64,000 bases of DNA from Deltaproteobacteria bacterium. GTDB lineage: Bacteria; Desulfobacterota; Syntrophorhabdia; Syntrophorhabdales; Syntrophorhabdaceae. The notes under the pieces are model-generated. The model was not told the DNA's origin. It made no database searches and saw only the letters and a program-made list of their open reading frames with translations. This document shows positions 25,207 to 33,771 of the stretch, piece by piece. The position numbers and the translations under genes are program-made. Each line of letters begins with the position of its first letter. The first letter of the stretch is position 1. The stretch is taken from positions 186,001 through 250,000 of the forward strand of contig JAKLET010000001.1 in NCBI GenBank assembly GCA_022711595.1. Direction: 5' to 3'.

Positions 25207-26574
25207 TTACGCTTCTTCCTGCGCAAGGGTCTCCTCCGGCACAAGCTCGATGGCGTCCTGTCTGCTCAGTTCGTCTATCTTTCTCAGGGGGCGCTCGAGC
25301 ATGTTGGTCCGCGTTGTCGCGAGGGCGTCATATTCTTTTTTCGCCGCGTCGATACGGTCGCCCATTATTTTGAACTTGTCTTTGTACAGTTTCCACTGCT
25401 TCGAGAAATCCGCAAGGAGCTTGAGTATCTCCGAGGCGGTACGCTCCAGGTTGAAGTTCTCTATGGTCTGGCGGATCACGGCGAGCACCGCGTAGAGCGT
25501 AAAAGGAGAGCAAAGGATCACTTTCTGCTTCAGGGCCTCGTCCATTATCGTCGTGTCCGATTCCTGTATGAAACCGTAGACCTGTTCGTTGGGGATGAAC
25601 ATGATGACATAATCCACGGTATTGTCGGCAGTGTCGATGTATTCGCGGGTTGTCACCTGTTTTATCATGATCTTCGTGCTCTTCAGAAGCTCATCGCGGT
25701 AGCGTTTTTTGTCCTGTTCCGTTTCGGAATCTATATAATGGGTGAAGCTGTCGAGGGGAAACTTCACATCCATGTTCACCCTGAGGTTGTTCGGCAGAAA
25801 AAAAGTGTAGTCGGGCCTTCCCGGCGCGTTCTCCAAGGTCTTCTGCTTGATGTAGTTGACGCCCTCCACCATCCCCACAAGGCGTATGATGTCCTCCGCC
25901 ATCCGCTCGCCCCATTCTCCGCGCTTCTTGGAGCTTGCCAGCGCCCGGCCGAGGTGCTCCGTCGTGTCCTTGAGCTTCGCCGTCACCTCTTCGTGTTTTT
26001 TAATGAGCGTGGACACCTCGGTGATCCTCTCCCCGCTTGTCTTTCCCACCTCTTCTATGCGCCTCTGGACCTCCGTCAGGGTCTTTCCGATGGCGTCGAT
26101 GTTCCTGTCGATGAGGTCCTTTTTGCCTTCAAGCTCCTTTTTGCCTTCCGCAGTTTGTGACCTGAGCTTCTCTTCGGCAAGCTTCATGAACTCATCTGCG
26201 TATTTCTTGAACTCGTCGGTATTGCGGGTCAGGGCGTCGAGGGAGAGCGCCTTGAAGGTTTCAGAAAGCTCCCTGCGCATTGTGTCGAAGCGCTCCAGCT
26301 GTTCCTTCAGGTTTTCCTGTGATGCTTTCAGGCTCGTCAGCGCCTCCACTTTGGCCTGTTTTTCGAAACTGAGTTCGCCTCTGAGCCTCTGCGACTCCTC
26401 TTCTTTTTGCTGCACCTGCGGCCTCAGTTCGTTCACGACCGCCTCTGCCGAAACCGCCCTCGATTCCAGGTTCGCCTGCCTCCTGCCGGAGAGGGAAGAT
26501 GCGATGAGCCAGAAAACGATGCCTCCGATCGCCGCTCCGGCGAGAAAAGCAATGATGAGGTAGACGGCCGTCAC
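25207..26574 (-). CDS. rmuC: DNA recombination protein RmuC
   Basis: RmuC limits inversions at short inverted repeats and carries a predicted nuclease-like fold. The 455 aa begin with a membrane segment (VYLIIAFLAGAAIGGIVFWLIA), then a long coiled coil (about 35-200) and the conserved C-terminal domain (WGERMAEDIIRLVGMVEGVNY, PDYTFFLPNNLRVNMDVKFPL, DTADNTVDYVIMFIPNEQVYGFI). The start is GTG at 26574 with GGAGG seven bases upstream, overlapping the sixA stop by four bases. A longer frame to 26778 is antisense noise without a start site. Confidence 0.9.
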   Translation of the reverse strand: MTAVYLIIAFLAGAAIGGIVFWLIASSLSGRRQANLESRAVSAEAVVNELRPQVQQKEEESQRLRGELSFEKQAKVEALTSLKASQENLKEQLERFDTMRRELSETFKALSLDALTRNTDEFKKYADEFMKLAEEKLRSQTAEGKKELEGKKDLIDRNIDAIGKTLTEVQRRIEEVGKTSGERITEVSTLIKKHEEVTAKLKDTTEHLGRALASSKKRGEWGERMAEDIIRLVGMVEGVNYIKQKTLENAPGRPDYTFFLPNNLRVNMDVKFPLDSFTHYIDSETEQDKKRYRDELLKSTKIMIKQVTTREYIDTADNTVDYVIMFIPNEQVYGFIQESDTTIMDEALKQKVILCSPFTLYAVLAVIRQTIENFNLERTASEILKLLADFSKQWKLYKDKFKIMGDRIDAAKKEYDALATTRTNMLERPLRKIDELSRQDAIELVPEETLAQEEA

Positions 26575-27035
26575 CAGATCACCTCCGGGCTCAAGGCCCA
26601 CTCGATGAGCCACCTGCCGCCGCCCGCAGGTTTCAGGCACACCGCGCCCGATGTCTTGAAGTCTATTATGGCCATACCGGCTTCCCCGGTGACAAGAAGG
26701 GCAAGCAGCCTGTCCAGAAATGGAAGGTGCCCGACTATGGCAGTGTCGTCCTCCATTGCATTTATACGCCCTATCCATGGCTTCGGGTCGTCATTGGGCA
26801 AAAGCCCGTCGGCCTCGCCGATCGACTTTTTCGGCTTTAAATACTGTGCGAAGACCTGCGCCGTTTCGGCGGCCCTTTTCTTCGGACTGTGGATGATGAC
26901 ATCAAGCTGTGTATCCATGAACGACAGGAATTCAGCCATCCTGCCGGAATTCCTGAGCCCTTCCCCGGTGAGGCCCCGCTGCGGATCTTCCTCTTCCCGC
27001 TTCGCCTCGCCGTGCCGTACAAGATAGAGCAGCAT
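26571..27035 (-). CDS. sixA: phosphohistidine phosphatase SixA
   Basis: Histidine-phosphatase-superfamily enzyme that removes phosphate from phosphohistidine, for example on HPt proteins. The 154 aa start with LLYLVRHGEAKREEEDPQRG, containing the catalytic RHGEA, then LTGEGLRNSGRM, the conserved SPKKRAAETAQVFA and a second histidine in VGHLPFL near 108. The ATG at 27035 has AAGGGG upstream at five bases; an adjacent ATG at 27038 is possible. It is coupled to rmuC by a GTGA overlap. Confidence 0.88.
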   Translation of the reverse strand: MLLYLVRHGEAKREEEDPQRGLTGEGLRNSGRMAEFLSFMDTQLDVIIHSPKKRAAETAQVFAQYLKPKKSIGEADGLLPNDDPKPWIGRINAMEDDTAIVGHLPFLDRLLALLVTGEAGMAIIDFKTSGAVCLKPAGGGRWLIEWALSPEVIW

Positions 27036-27110
27036 CATTACCCCTTCATGTTTATCGTTCTTTTTGTGCCCCACGAACGGCGGATCACCGCCGTGAAACT
27101 ACATTATAAT

Positions 27111-27791
27111 CTATTTCCTGCCCACAGGCATTATATAAAGGGCCTTTTCATTTCCGGGCAGCTTTAAGGTCTTGCTTACCGCCTCGGGGTCGAAGCCTCC
27201 CATGACAACCGACCCGAGACCAAGGGACACCCCCTGGAGATAAACGTTCTGTGCCGCATGACCAGCTTCAACATACATGAAATTGGCGTTCGCCGCCCTG
27301 TCCTGCGCGCCCGCTATGACGAGGACCACCGGCGCCTTCTGTATGGGTGATTGCCCGACCGTCCTGTAAAGCGCGGTCTTCACGTCGCCTTCCGCGACGT
27401 GGCTGAGTGTATGGCCTGCCGGCACGTAGCGGTACATGCCCGGCCTGAGGCCCGTGACATTGTCAGCCAGAAGATAAACGGTGAGGTAATACTGAGCCCT
27501 CGCTGACGGAGCTGTCCTTAGTCCCCTGGAGGGCTCCGTTATGCCCTGGGCCGCCCACAACACCTGGGAAACCTCACCCATGGACAGCGGGGTGTCCTTG
27601 TACACCCTCACTGACCGTCTCTCTTTGAGAGCCTTTTCAACTGACACGGTCCCGTCGTGCTTCGGTCCGGGAAGCTTTATTTGTGCACCGGGCGCTCCGC
27701 TCTGCCCGTATGCCGACGTCAGCGACAGGACAAGAAAGCAAGCGATTACAATTAAATAAAGGACAGACCTCAACTTCCACCTCCCTGGCAT
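27111..27791 (-). CDS. SagB-type nitroreductase-family oxidoreductase, exported
   Basis: Flavin-dependent oxidoreductase of the SagB/ThcOx group. From the ATG at 27791 (GAGGG eight bases upstream) it is 226 aa with a signal peptide (LYLIVIACFLVLSLTSAYG). The domain has ALKERRSVRVYKDTPLSMGEVSQVLWAAQG near 60, the TAPSARAQYYLTVYLL segment and YVEAGHAAQNVYLQGVSLGLGSV near 175, which together form the FMN site. A longer open frame would cross the divergent tRNA gene and is rejected. The substrate is unknown; export to the periplasm is unusual for flavin nitroreductases but seen in this subgroup. Confidence 0.83.
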   Translation of the reverse strand: MPGRWKLRSVLYLIVIACFLVLSLTSAYGQSGAPGAQIKLPGPKHDGTVSVEKALKERRSVRVYKDTPLSMGEVSQVLWAAQGITEPSRGLRTAPSARAQYYLTVYLLADNVTGLRPGMYRYVPAGHTLSHVAEGDVKTALYRTVGQSPIQKAPVVLVIAGAQDRAANANFMYVEAGHAAQNVYLQGVSLGLGSVVMGGFDPEAVSKTLKLPGNEKALYIMPVGRK

Positions 27792-27869
27792 TGATATTAC
27801 CCTCACATGGTAATAACTTTTCCTGTCCTTTGCAACCATTAAGGGATGTCCCCGGGGGAGCAATTGGCA

Positions 27870-27898
27870 TTGACAATTAACCTCCGGGCTGTTATAAC
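27870..27898 (+). promoter_or_regulatory. consensus sigma-70 promoter of tRNA-Ala
   Basis: TTGACA (27870-27875), a 17-base spacer and TATAAC (27893-27898) make a near-perfect promoter. The expected start point is about 4 bases before the mature tRNA end at 27909. Confidence 0.85.
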
Positions 27899-27908
27899 AC
27901 ATAGCTAC

Positions 27909-27984
27909 GGGGCTGTAGCTCAGCTGGGAGAGTGCTTGACTGGCAGTCAAGAGGTCGAGGGTTCGATCCCCTTCAGCTCCACCA
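27909..27984 (+). tRNA. tRNA-Ala (anticodon GGC)
   Basis: 76 bases including an encoded CCA. The acceptor strands GGGGCTG and CAGCTCC pair with the G3:U70 wobble that defines alanine identity. The anticodon stem TTGAC/GTCAA holds the loop with GGC, and the T-arm has GTTCGAT. A consensus promoter lies upstream and a terminator 17 bases downstream, so it is transcribed alone. Confidence 0.97.
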
Positions 27985-28000
27985 AATCTTTCAACACCTT

Positions 28001-28026
28001 AGGCCATCTCCTTGATGGCCTTTTTT
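28001..28026 (+). terminator. intrinsic terminator after tRNA-Ala
   Basis: AGGCCATC, loop TCCTT, GATGGCCT, then a run of Ts: an eight-base stem with a U-tract starting 17 bases after the tRNA CCA. Confidence 0.88.
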
Positions 28027-28471
28027 GTTGACTGTGAAAATACTGCTGGGAATCACCCTCTCCCGATACAAGCGCTGGCCCTTCTCGCTTTTTCTGGTAA
28101 AGTTGAAGAATTCTACAATGTTCACTTAGAAAAGGGCCGTCAAGATAGATCCAGGGTGTTTGGCCTACGGAGAACAACTTCGGCTGGCAGAAACCGGTGG
28201 CATGAAAGAGGTCAGGAGCTACGGGGCCATAAGCTGGACAATGGCGGCACTTGATTCGTTCGACAAGATGGCAGAATGTGAAAATCCGAAGGGCATCCCC
28301 AAAGTTACCCCCAATCTCAGTATTCATGGGAATGGCCGAAGTACCGCGCCGCATCCCTCCATTATGTGAGAGGCGCAGGTCCCGGTGAAAGACTGACGGT
28401 GGTTTCGCTTTTCTACAGGTAACGCGGCCGACGGGGCGATTCTCTGAAGTGTCGCGCGGGGTATCACCGTA
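28027..28471. other. 445-base intergenic stretch without a recognisable gene
   Basis: Lies between the tRNA terminator and the end of the molybdenum hydroxylase operon. Short frames exist on both strands, but none has a ribosome site or a familiar motif. I searched by eye for a repeat of the tRNA 3' end (an attachment site) or integrase relics and saw none. Confidence 0.5.
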
Positions 28472-29350
28472 TCAAGGTTGGTACGACAGGCCCAATACCT
28501 CTTTCAAGAAATGCCGGGCAAGGCGGATGGCAACGGTGCCGCGGTAATCGGCCGTTGATCGCTGGTCGTCTATGGGACTTAAGATCCGAGCATATCGCCG
28601 GAGAACAGCGGCCAGTATTTCCTCTCGTTCATACCGGCCGTTAGTTCCCGACAGGGAATCGAGCAGGGCCTGTTCGCAATCCAGTGATCTGACGACCTTC
28701 GGACCCACCGCGCCAAAGGCCAATCTCAAGTCAACAAGCCGGTCGTCGATCTTTTGTGCAAGTCCGACGATGGAGGCCTTGGTCAGGGCATTCGCCCTTC
28801 GTGCGGCCACCTTTTTATGAAACTCATAATCGAACTGATAGCGAGGTATTCGAAACCCCGTGACGATCTCATCAGGCGCGAGGATCGTCGTGCCGGGGCC
28901 TGAAATGAACTCGTTGACAGGGATTTCTTTCTGATCGTCCGTGCTTGCGCAGAGCACGGTTCCGTTCATCGCCAGGAGGTAGGGAATCGTGTCCCCGGCC
29001 GGCGATGCATTGCAGACGTTCCCTCCCATCGTTGCCATGTTCCTGACGGCAGGCGACGCCATGCTACCGATGATCCTTTTCAGAAGTACGGGCACATCGG
29101 GATGGCCCCGCAATGAAGAAAGGGTCGCGCAGGTCCCGATGACGAGGAAACCGGGCTCCGTCGCGACTTGCCTTAGTTCCTCAAGATGACCGATGAACAT
29201 GACGGGACGGTCGGCGTCAGCATTTACTGTGCCCCACCGTGCGGAGCGGACCATCAGATCGGTGCCTCCCGCGTAGAGGATGCCGCCTGTTTCCCTTCGA
29301 AGAATCAGAGCTTCTTCCAGATCACGGGGCCTCAATGCGGTATCTTTCAT
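28472..29350 (-). CDS. molybdenum hydroxylase, FAD subunit (CoxM/XdhB type)
   Basis: Medium subunit of a xanthine dehydrogenase/CO-dehydrogenase-like enzyme, passing electrons from the iron-sulfur subunit to FAD. The 292 aa have the FAD-binding motif AGGTDLMV near 28, the second FAD motif TMGGNVCNASPAGDT near 107, and a C-terminal CO_deh_flav_C-like region. The four-cysteine [4Fe-4S] insertion that marks 4-hydroxybenzoyl-CoA reductase HcrB is absent, so a purine or N-heterocycle substrate is more likely. It is the last gene of the operon and overlaps the 2Fe-2S gene by four bases. Confidence 0.86.
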   Translation of the reverse strand: MKDTALRPRDLEEALILRRETGGILYAGGTDLMVRSARWGTVNADADRPVMFIGHLEELRQVATEPGFLVIGTCATLSSLRGHPDVPVLLKRIIGSMASPAVRNMATMGGNVCNASPAGDTIPYLLAMNGTVLCASTDDQKEIPVNEFISGPGTTILAPDEIVTGFRIPRYQFDYEFHKKVAARRANALTKASIVGLAQKIDDRLVDLRLAFGAVGPKVVRSLDCEQALLDSLSGTNGRYEREEILAAVLRRYARILSPIDDQRSTADYRGTVAIRLARHFLKEVLGLSYQP

Positions 29351-29823
29351 AGGCTAGAAGGCTCCTTCGTTTCACGAGATGCCCGCATGACCGCCTGGAC
29401 GATGCGGTTATATCCGGTACACCGGCAAAGATTCCCCGACAATGCCTCCCGTATGGTTTCCTCATCGGGATCGGAGCAGGCATCGATGAGTGCACCAGCG
29501 GCAATGATCATCCCCGGTGTGCAGAATCCGCACTGGAGCGCCCCGGTCTCGCTAAAGGCCGAAGCGACCTTTCGAAACAGGTCCCGTTCCTGATACCCCT
29601 CGATAGTGACCACATGACGGCCCTCGACAGCGCCGACAGCAACGATGCATGCCAGTGCAGGCCTTTCATCGATAAGGACCGAGCAGGCACCGCATTCACC
29701 CTCACCGCACCCTTCTTTGACGCCGGTCAGGCCAAGGTCCTCCCTGAGGACATCGATAAGCCGCCTCAAAGGGTCCGTTTCGAGGACCACGGGACGTCCA
29801 TTCACCACAAACGCGATTGTCAC
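29347..29823 (-). CDS. molybdenum hydroxylase, [2Fe-2S] subunit (CoxS/XdhC type)
   Basis: Small subunit with two [2Fe-2S] clusters. The 158 aa carry the plant-ferredoxin-type motif CGEGECGACSVLIDERPALAC (first cysteine near 39) and the second, all-alpha cluster domain CGFCTPGMI...CRCTGYNRIVQAV (near 98-142). All eight cysteines are present. It is translationally coupled at both ends: four-base overlaps with the molybdenum subunit before it and the FAD subunit after it. Confidence 0.92.
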   Translation of the reverse strand: MTIAFVVNGRPVVLETDPLRRLIDVLREDLGLTGVKEGCGEGECGACSVLIDERPALACIVAVGAVEGRHVVTIEGYQERDLFRKVASAFSETGALQCGFCTPGMIIAAGALIDACSDPDEETIREALSGNLCRCTGYNRIVQAVMRASRETKEPSSL

Positions 29824-31952
29824 GATGAGGCCTCCTTTGCCCTCACAAGATCGAGGAGATACTCGGGCGTAATGGGCAGGCGGCCCACCTCTATGCCGAG
29901 GGCATCGGCGACGGCCTCCCCGAGAGCGGCGGCGGCACCTATCGTCGGTATCTCGCCCACGGATTTCGCACCGAAGGGCCCTTCAGAATAGGGGTTGATC
30001 ACAAAAAACTGCCGGATCGCCGGGATATCTCTCATTGTCGGTATGGTATAGTCCCTCAGACGGCTTTGCTGAAGGATGCCTTCTTTGCTTTCCAGCACCT
30101 CCATGAGGCCAAAACCAAGCCCCTGCACCAGCGCCCCGTCGACCTGCCCTTCCGCCAGGCGGTCATTGATAGGTCTGCCGATATCGTGAGCGGCCCATAC
30201 GCCTGTTACCTGAACTTCGCATGTAAGTAAATCCACCGATACCTCTACCGCGACAGCGCCCCAGGAATAGGTGTGGAAGGCATCTCCGACGACTCGTTTG
30301 TCGTCCCATTCCAGATAGCCGGGCTCCACGTAATCTTCCATCACCTCGATCTCCCCCGGCTCGTCCCACCGGTCTTTGAGTTTTCGGGCCGCACGTTCGA
30401 CAGACTTTCCGAACAGGGTAACTCCCAGGGAAGCACCCGTGCCCAGTGTAGAGGGATCGCGGTCCGTATCCGGATTGTCCATACTGATGCGTTCGATGGG
30501 GATATCGAGAATGCGGGAGGCTATCTCCCGGAAAACCGTCACTATGCCCTGACCCAACTCGGTAATAGTTGTGAGAATGACCACATCTCCCGATCCGGTA
30601 CGCCGCAAGATAAGGGGTCTCGGTCGTGCCCGCAGAGTACCCTTGACGGTGTGCGGCGCCCCGAAGGAGTAAAGGGCGATGCCGATCCCCTTTTTCACCG
30701 TCGCGTCAGACCCGGCCTGTCTCCCGCGTTTTGCGCGGTAACCGGACATGGCATCGACGCTCTTTACGATCTCGGGTATCTTCACCTGATCGCGGAGAAC
30801 GGCATCGGTGCTTGTCCTGTCTCCCTGCTTCAGTACATGGCCCAGCCTGAAATCAAGCGGGTCAATGCCGAGTTGCCGTGCAACGTGGCTCATATGGGTT
30901 TCGATGGCGAATGTCGTCTGCACAACGCCGAACCCCCGCGTGGCGCCGGGCATGATATGGTTCGTGGCCAGCGCCCTGCCCCGGACCGACACATTTTCGA
31001 ACCGGTATGGACCCGTTGCCATCTTGACAGAAGAATCGAGAACAACGGCCGAAGAGCCGAAACAGGCGCCGCCAAGAAGGTCAATGTCCATTTTTACGGC
31101 CCTGACCCTCTTGTTTTGGTCGACGCCGCTCTTGATGCGGATCCGGGAAGGATGCCGCTTCGATGTCGTCGTTATGTCTTCTTCCCGATCGTACACGATC
31201 GAGCAGGGCCTTTGCGTTACATATGCGGCCAGGGCGCTCAGACAGGTGATCTGGGTTGTTGTTTCCATCTTGCCGCCGAAAGCCCCGCCGATGGTTGTGA
31301 CACGCGCACGGATCCTGTCCGTGTTCCATCCCAACGGTATGGAAACAGCGACGGGAACGATGTCGGGTATCTGAAAAGGACCGTAGACAGTCATGCGCCC
31401 TTCTTCAGGTACCGCTATCGCCCGAAGCGTCTCGAGATAGAGATGTTCCTGGTAGCCTGTCCTGAACTCGTCCTCAAAGACCCGGGCACTCTCGATGAAT
31501 GTTTTTTCGACATCGCCGCGCTCGAAACCGATAGATGCTATTACATTGTCCGTACCGAAGACCGGGGGTATCCGCCCTTCCTCGGCGTCTTCGATGGTTA
31601 TGACAGGCTCTTCCGGTTCGTAGTCGATGCGTATCCCGTCGTTTATTTCGAGTATCCTGTCCCGTTCGGGCCCCGCGATGAGGAGAATCGCCTGCCCGGC
31701 AAAACTGACCCTGTCTTCGGCAAGAAGTGGAAAGTCCTGTTTCAGGATCGCGCAAACGTTCCTACCGGGTATGTCCGTGCTGTCTATGACGTAGTATCCC
31801 GAAGCGACAGCGGGGACATGAACGGATCGGATGCCGGCGCGGGGGAGCTGTGAGCGGACGACCATAACATGAAGCATGCCGGGGAACGAAAGCTCGTCCA
31901 TGTATCCCGCTTTGCCGCAACACTTGGCCCAGGCATCATCTCGGACTGTCAT
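29820..31952 (-). CDS. molybdenum hydroxylase, molybdopterin-binding catalytic subunit
   Basis: Large subunit, 710 aa. Cofactor-binding motifs are visible: TIGGAFGGKMETT near 235, GATRGFGVVQTTFAIE near 345, TELGQGI near 465, and the C-terminal PFGAKSVGE near 663 carrying the catalytic glutamate (GAKSVGE where relatives often have GEKGxGE). No motif fixes the substrate. It is first in an overlapping three-gene operon: molybdenum, iron-sulfur, FAD. A decayed second copy of its first codons lies upstream at 32124-32186. A permease for nucleobases and a HyuA-type gene nearby suggest purine or related heterocycle use; this is inference. Confidence 0.88.
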   Translation of the reverse strand: MTVRDDAWAKCCGKAGYMDELSFPGMLHVMVVRSQLPRAGIRSVHVPAVASGYYVIDSTDIPGRNVCAILKQDFPLLAEDRVSFAGQAILLIAGPERDRILEINDGIRIDYEPEEPVITIEDAEEGRIPPVFGTDNVIASIGFERGDVEKTFIESARVFEDEFRTGYQEHLYLETLRAIAVPEEGRMTVYGPFQIPDIVPVAVSIPLGWNTDRIRARVTTIGGAFGGKMETTTQITCLSALAAYVTQRPCSIVYDREEDITTTSKRHPSRIRIKSGVDQNKRVRAVKMDIDLLGGACFGSSAVVLDSSVKMATGPYRFENVSVRGRALATNHIMPGATRGFGVVQTTFAIETHMSHVARQLGIDPLDFRLGHVLKQGDRTSTDAVLRDQVKIPEIVKSVDAMSGYRAKRGRQAGSDATVKKGIGIALYSFGAPHTVKGTLRARPRPLILRRTGSGDVVILTTITELGQGIVTVFREIASRILDIPIERISMDNPDTDRDPSTLGTGASLGVTLFGKSVERAARKLKDRWDEPGEIEVMEDYVEPGYLEWDDKRVVGDAFHTYSWGAVAVEVSVDLLTCEVQVTGVWAAHDIGRPINDRLAEGQVDGALVQGLGFGLMEVLESKEGILQQSRLRDYTIPTMRDIPAIRQFFVINPYSEGPFGAKSVGEIPTIGAAAALGEAVADALGIEVGRLPITPEYLLDLVRAKEASS

Positions 31953-32123
31953 CTATACTCCCTTTTTCATGCGGCTGATGGTGGAAGAGTAATCTCAACA
32001 AGGCTTTTATTCTTCATATCCAGCCGGTTCTTCACTCTGAAATCCTAGTCTATTCCTGACTGTATTGTCAAAAATAATGTGGGGCCTGGAAGACAAACAG
32101 AAGGTCAGCCTTCATTCAGGATC

Positions 32124-32186
32124 TCATCCCGCTTTGTCGTGGCATTTGACCCAGGCATCATCACGAGGCAGGGAACGGGATACCAT
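32124..32186 (-). pseudogene. remnant of a second molybdenum-subunit gene (first 20 codons)
   Basis: Read on the minus strand from the ATG at 32186, this 21-codon frame contains RDDAWVKCHDKAG and then a stop. The intact large-subunit gene downstream begins with RDDAWAKCCGKAG. The match of 10 out of 13 residues, in the same position relative to the start, points to a decayed duplicate; sequence after the stop is no longer similar. The rest of 31953-32327 holds only a GC-rich inverted repeat (CTCGTGC/GCACGAG, about 32251-32292) followed by a T-run on the plus strand. Confidence 0.6.
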
Positions 32187-32327
32187 GTCGTGAACTAAAG
32201 GGGTTCTCTTCTTCAACTCAACGAAAGTTGGCGGGTCTCGGGACCCTCGTGCGCAGTGCGAGCATATCGAGTAGGCTGAGCGGGCACGAGACGGTTTTTT
32301 TGCCTTTAACTTCGGACCGTTTCAAAA

Positions 32328-33131
32328 TCAAGGCAGGATGGCGAAAACCCTTGCCGGCGCGCCCGAGCCGCCCCTGATCAACATGGGGATAACATAGAGA
32401 ATTGCTCCCTTTGCGGGAAGCTTGTCCAGGCTGGCGATATTCTCCAATCCGAGTTTATCGGCACCGCAGATGATGCGGTGAACGGGGAAGTCTTTTGATT
32501 TACCGTAATCGATGCTCGGTGTATCGATGGCGATTCCCCTGATGTCACGTTCTTTCGTCAGAAACTCCGCGGATTCCCGGGAAAAGGCCGGAAAACTCAA
32601 TTCAGGAATCGCGGACAGGCCCTTCTTATCCGTTCCCAGGACACGCTCCGGATCGGGATAAAATTGTGTGCCGATCCCCGTGTACATGATCACCCATGCC
32701 CCTGCCGGGATACGGCCGTGTTTTTTCTCCCAGTTTTTGATGTCATCCACGGAGAGGAGGTAATCCCGGTCGCGGGCGCATTGCCGTGTCGTGTCGATCT
32801 TTACCGCCGGACCGATCCATTCGGCAAGGGGAATCTGGTCGATGGTGCGTCCGTTTTCTGCAAAGTGGATCGGCGCGTCGACATGGGTCCCGCCATGCTC
32901 CGAGGCGGCATAGAAGTTTGAGCTGTACCAGTAGCCCTGCTGCGTCATCCCGTGGAATTCAGGGGTTAGTTTGAACGGCGACGCGTTGGGCCAGTAAATT
33001 GTGTTTCCGTCATAGGTGTACGTCATGTCCAGAATATTGCCTTGACCACCGGCAGCACATACGGGCCATCCCGCATTCATGAGTATTACCGACACACAAA
33101 CTGCCGCCAGAAATATATTCCTGATTCTCAT
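32328..33131 (-). CDS. exported cyclase-family (kynurenine formamidase-like) hydrolase
   Basis: 267 aa from the ATG at 33131, which has AGGAGG ten bases upstream and opens a signal peptide (IFLAAVCVSVILMNAGWPVCAA). The PF04199-type metal site is clear: HGGTHVDAPIHF near residue 85, and the family continues with WVIMYTGIGTQF and GIAIDTPSIDYG. Members hydrolyse N-formylkynurenine, isatin or similar amides. Export is less common. It lies upstream of the molybdenum hydroxylase in the same direction, 375 bases away, so co-expression is possible but not shown. Confidence 0.82.
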   Translation of the reverse strand: MRIRNIFLAAVCVSVILMNAGWPVCAAGGQGNILDMTYTYDGNTIYWPNASPFKLTPEFHGMTQQGYWYSSNFYAASEHGGTHVDAPIHFAENGRTIDQIPLAEWIGPAVKIDTTRQCARDRDYLLSVDDIKNWEKKHGRIPAGAWVIMYTGIGTQFYPDPERVLGTDKKGLSAIPELSFPAFSRESAEFLTKERDIRGIAIDTPSIDYGKSKDFPVHRIICGADKLGLENIASLDKLPAKGAILYVIPMLIRGGSGAPARVFAILP

Positions 33132-33771
33132 TTTTATTCTACCTCCTCTTCCCTGTTGCAAGTACCCATAGATATACAATGGAAGTCTGTCGATTACCAA
33201 CTAAAAAGGTGGAGCTGCCGCCCTTCAACCCGGTTCCCCGGCGTCTGCCCCTGGAACGTCCACTCAGCATCGTTTTCGTCTCACCATGACGGCTCCAGGG
33301 CCGCGTTGCATAAGGTCAGGGCAAACCTGTTTCCGTATAAACCGCGAGGTTCTGCGCGTCTCTCAATGCAAGGGCAAGGGGCACTCCAACCAGCAGGGTG
33401 ACTTTTTTTAAAAAAACCGGGGAATACTGGATCCTGTAAGTCTCGGCGCTTTTTAAAGTAAGCAGCAGGCGGCACCCTGAGGGTACAGGGTAATTTTCTC
33501 CGCCCCTTTCAAACAAAGCTCTGTTGCGCGGTCAAAATAATATCAGACAGAAGGGCACAACTGCAGGTATTTGACCTGCCTCCGTATTGATAGTTTGCTC
33601 TTCTTGTGTTACTTTTACAGAAGCTAAAGGTACGATCCCTCATCTGTTGCCAGTCGAAGCAAATGGCGGGGTCACGGGCAGGAAACTGCTGAAGTTCGAT
33701 GAATTCTTCCAGGCACAGGTCTTACGAGAATACCTGTCCCAACCGCGGGGACAGCCGCCCCGGGATAGACG
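33132..33771. other. 640-base divergent intergenic region
   Basis: Between the cyclase gene (minus) and glgX (plus). AT-rich around 33400-33420 and 33520-33620. A seven-base hairpin (CTGTCCC at 33734-33740 with GGGACAG at 33748-33754) ends 17 bases before the glgX start and could affect its expression. No frame here has a convincing start site or motif. Confidence 0.5.

Noticed and set aside
27947-28354. 135-aa minus-strand frame across the tRNA and its flank, ending LKGIEPSTS
   Set aside because: LKGIEPSTS is the well-known false translation of a tRNA gene read backwards; there is no ribosome site or domain.
27909-28471. Genomic island inserted at tRNA-Ala
   Set aside because: No duplicated tRNA 3' end, integrase or mobility gene was seen downstream; the tRNA has its own terminator and the following genes look native.
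30273-31853. 526-aa plus-strand frame antisense to the molybdenum subunit
   Set aside because: Shadow of the real gene; no motifs and no start signal.
28472-31952. 4-hydroxybenzoyl-CoA reductase (HcrABC)
   Set aside because: The FAD subunit is 292 aa and lacks the four-cysteine [4Fe-4S] insertion that defines HcrB.
33281-33475. 64-aa minus-strand frame between the cyclase gene and glgX
   Set aside because: No ribosome site, no familiar motif, and it overlaps another equally long frame on the same strand.
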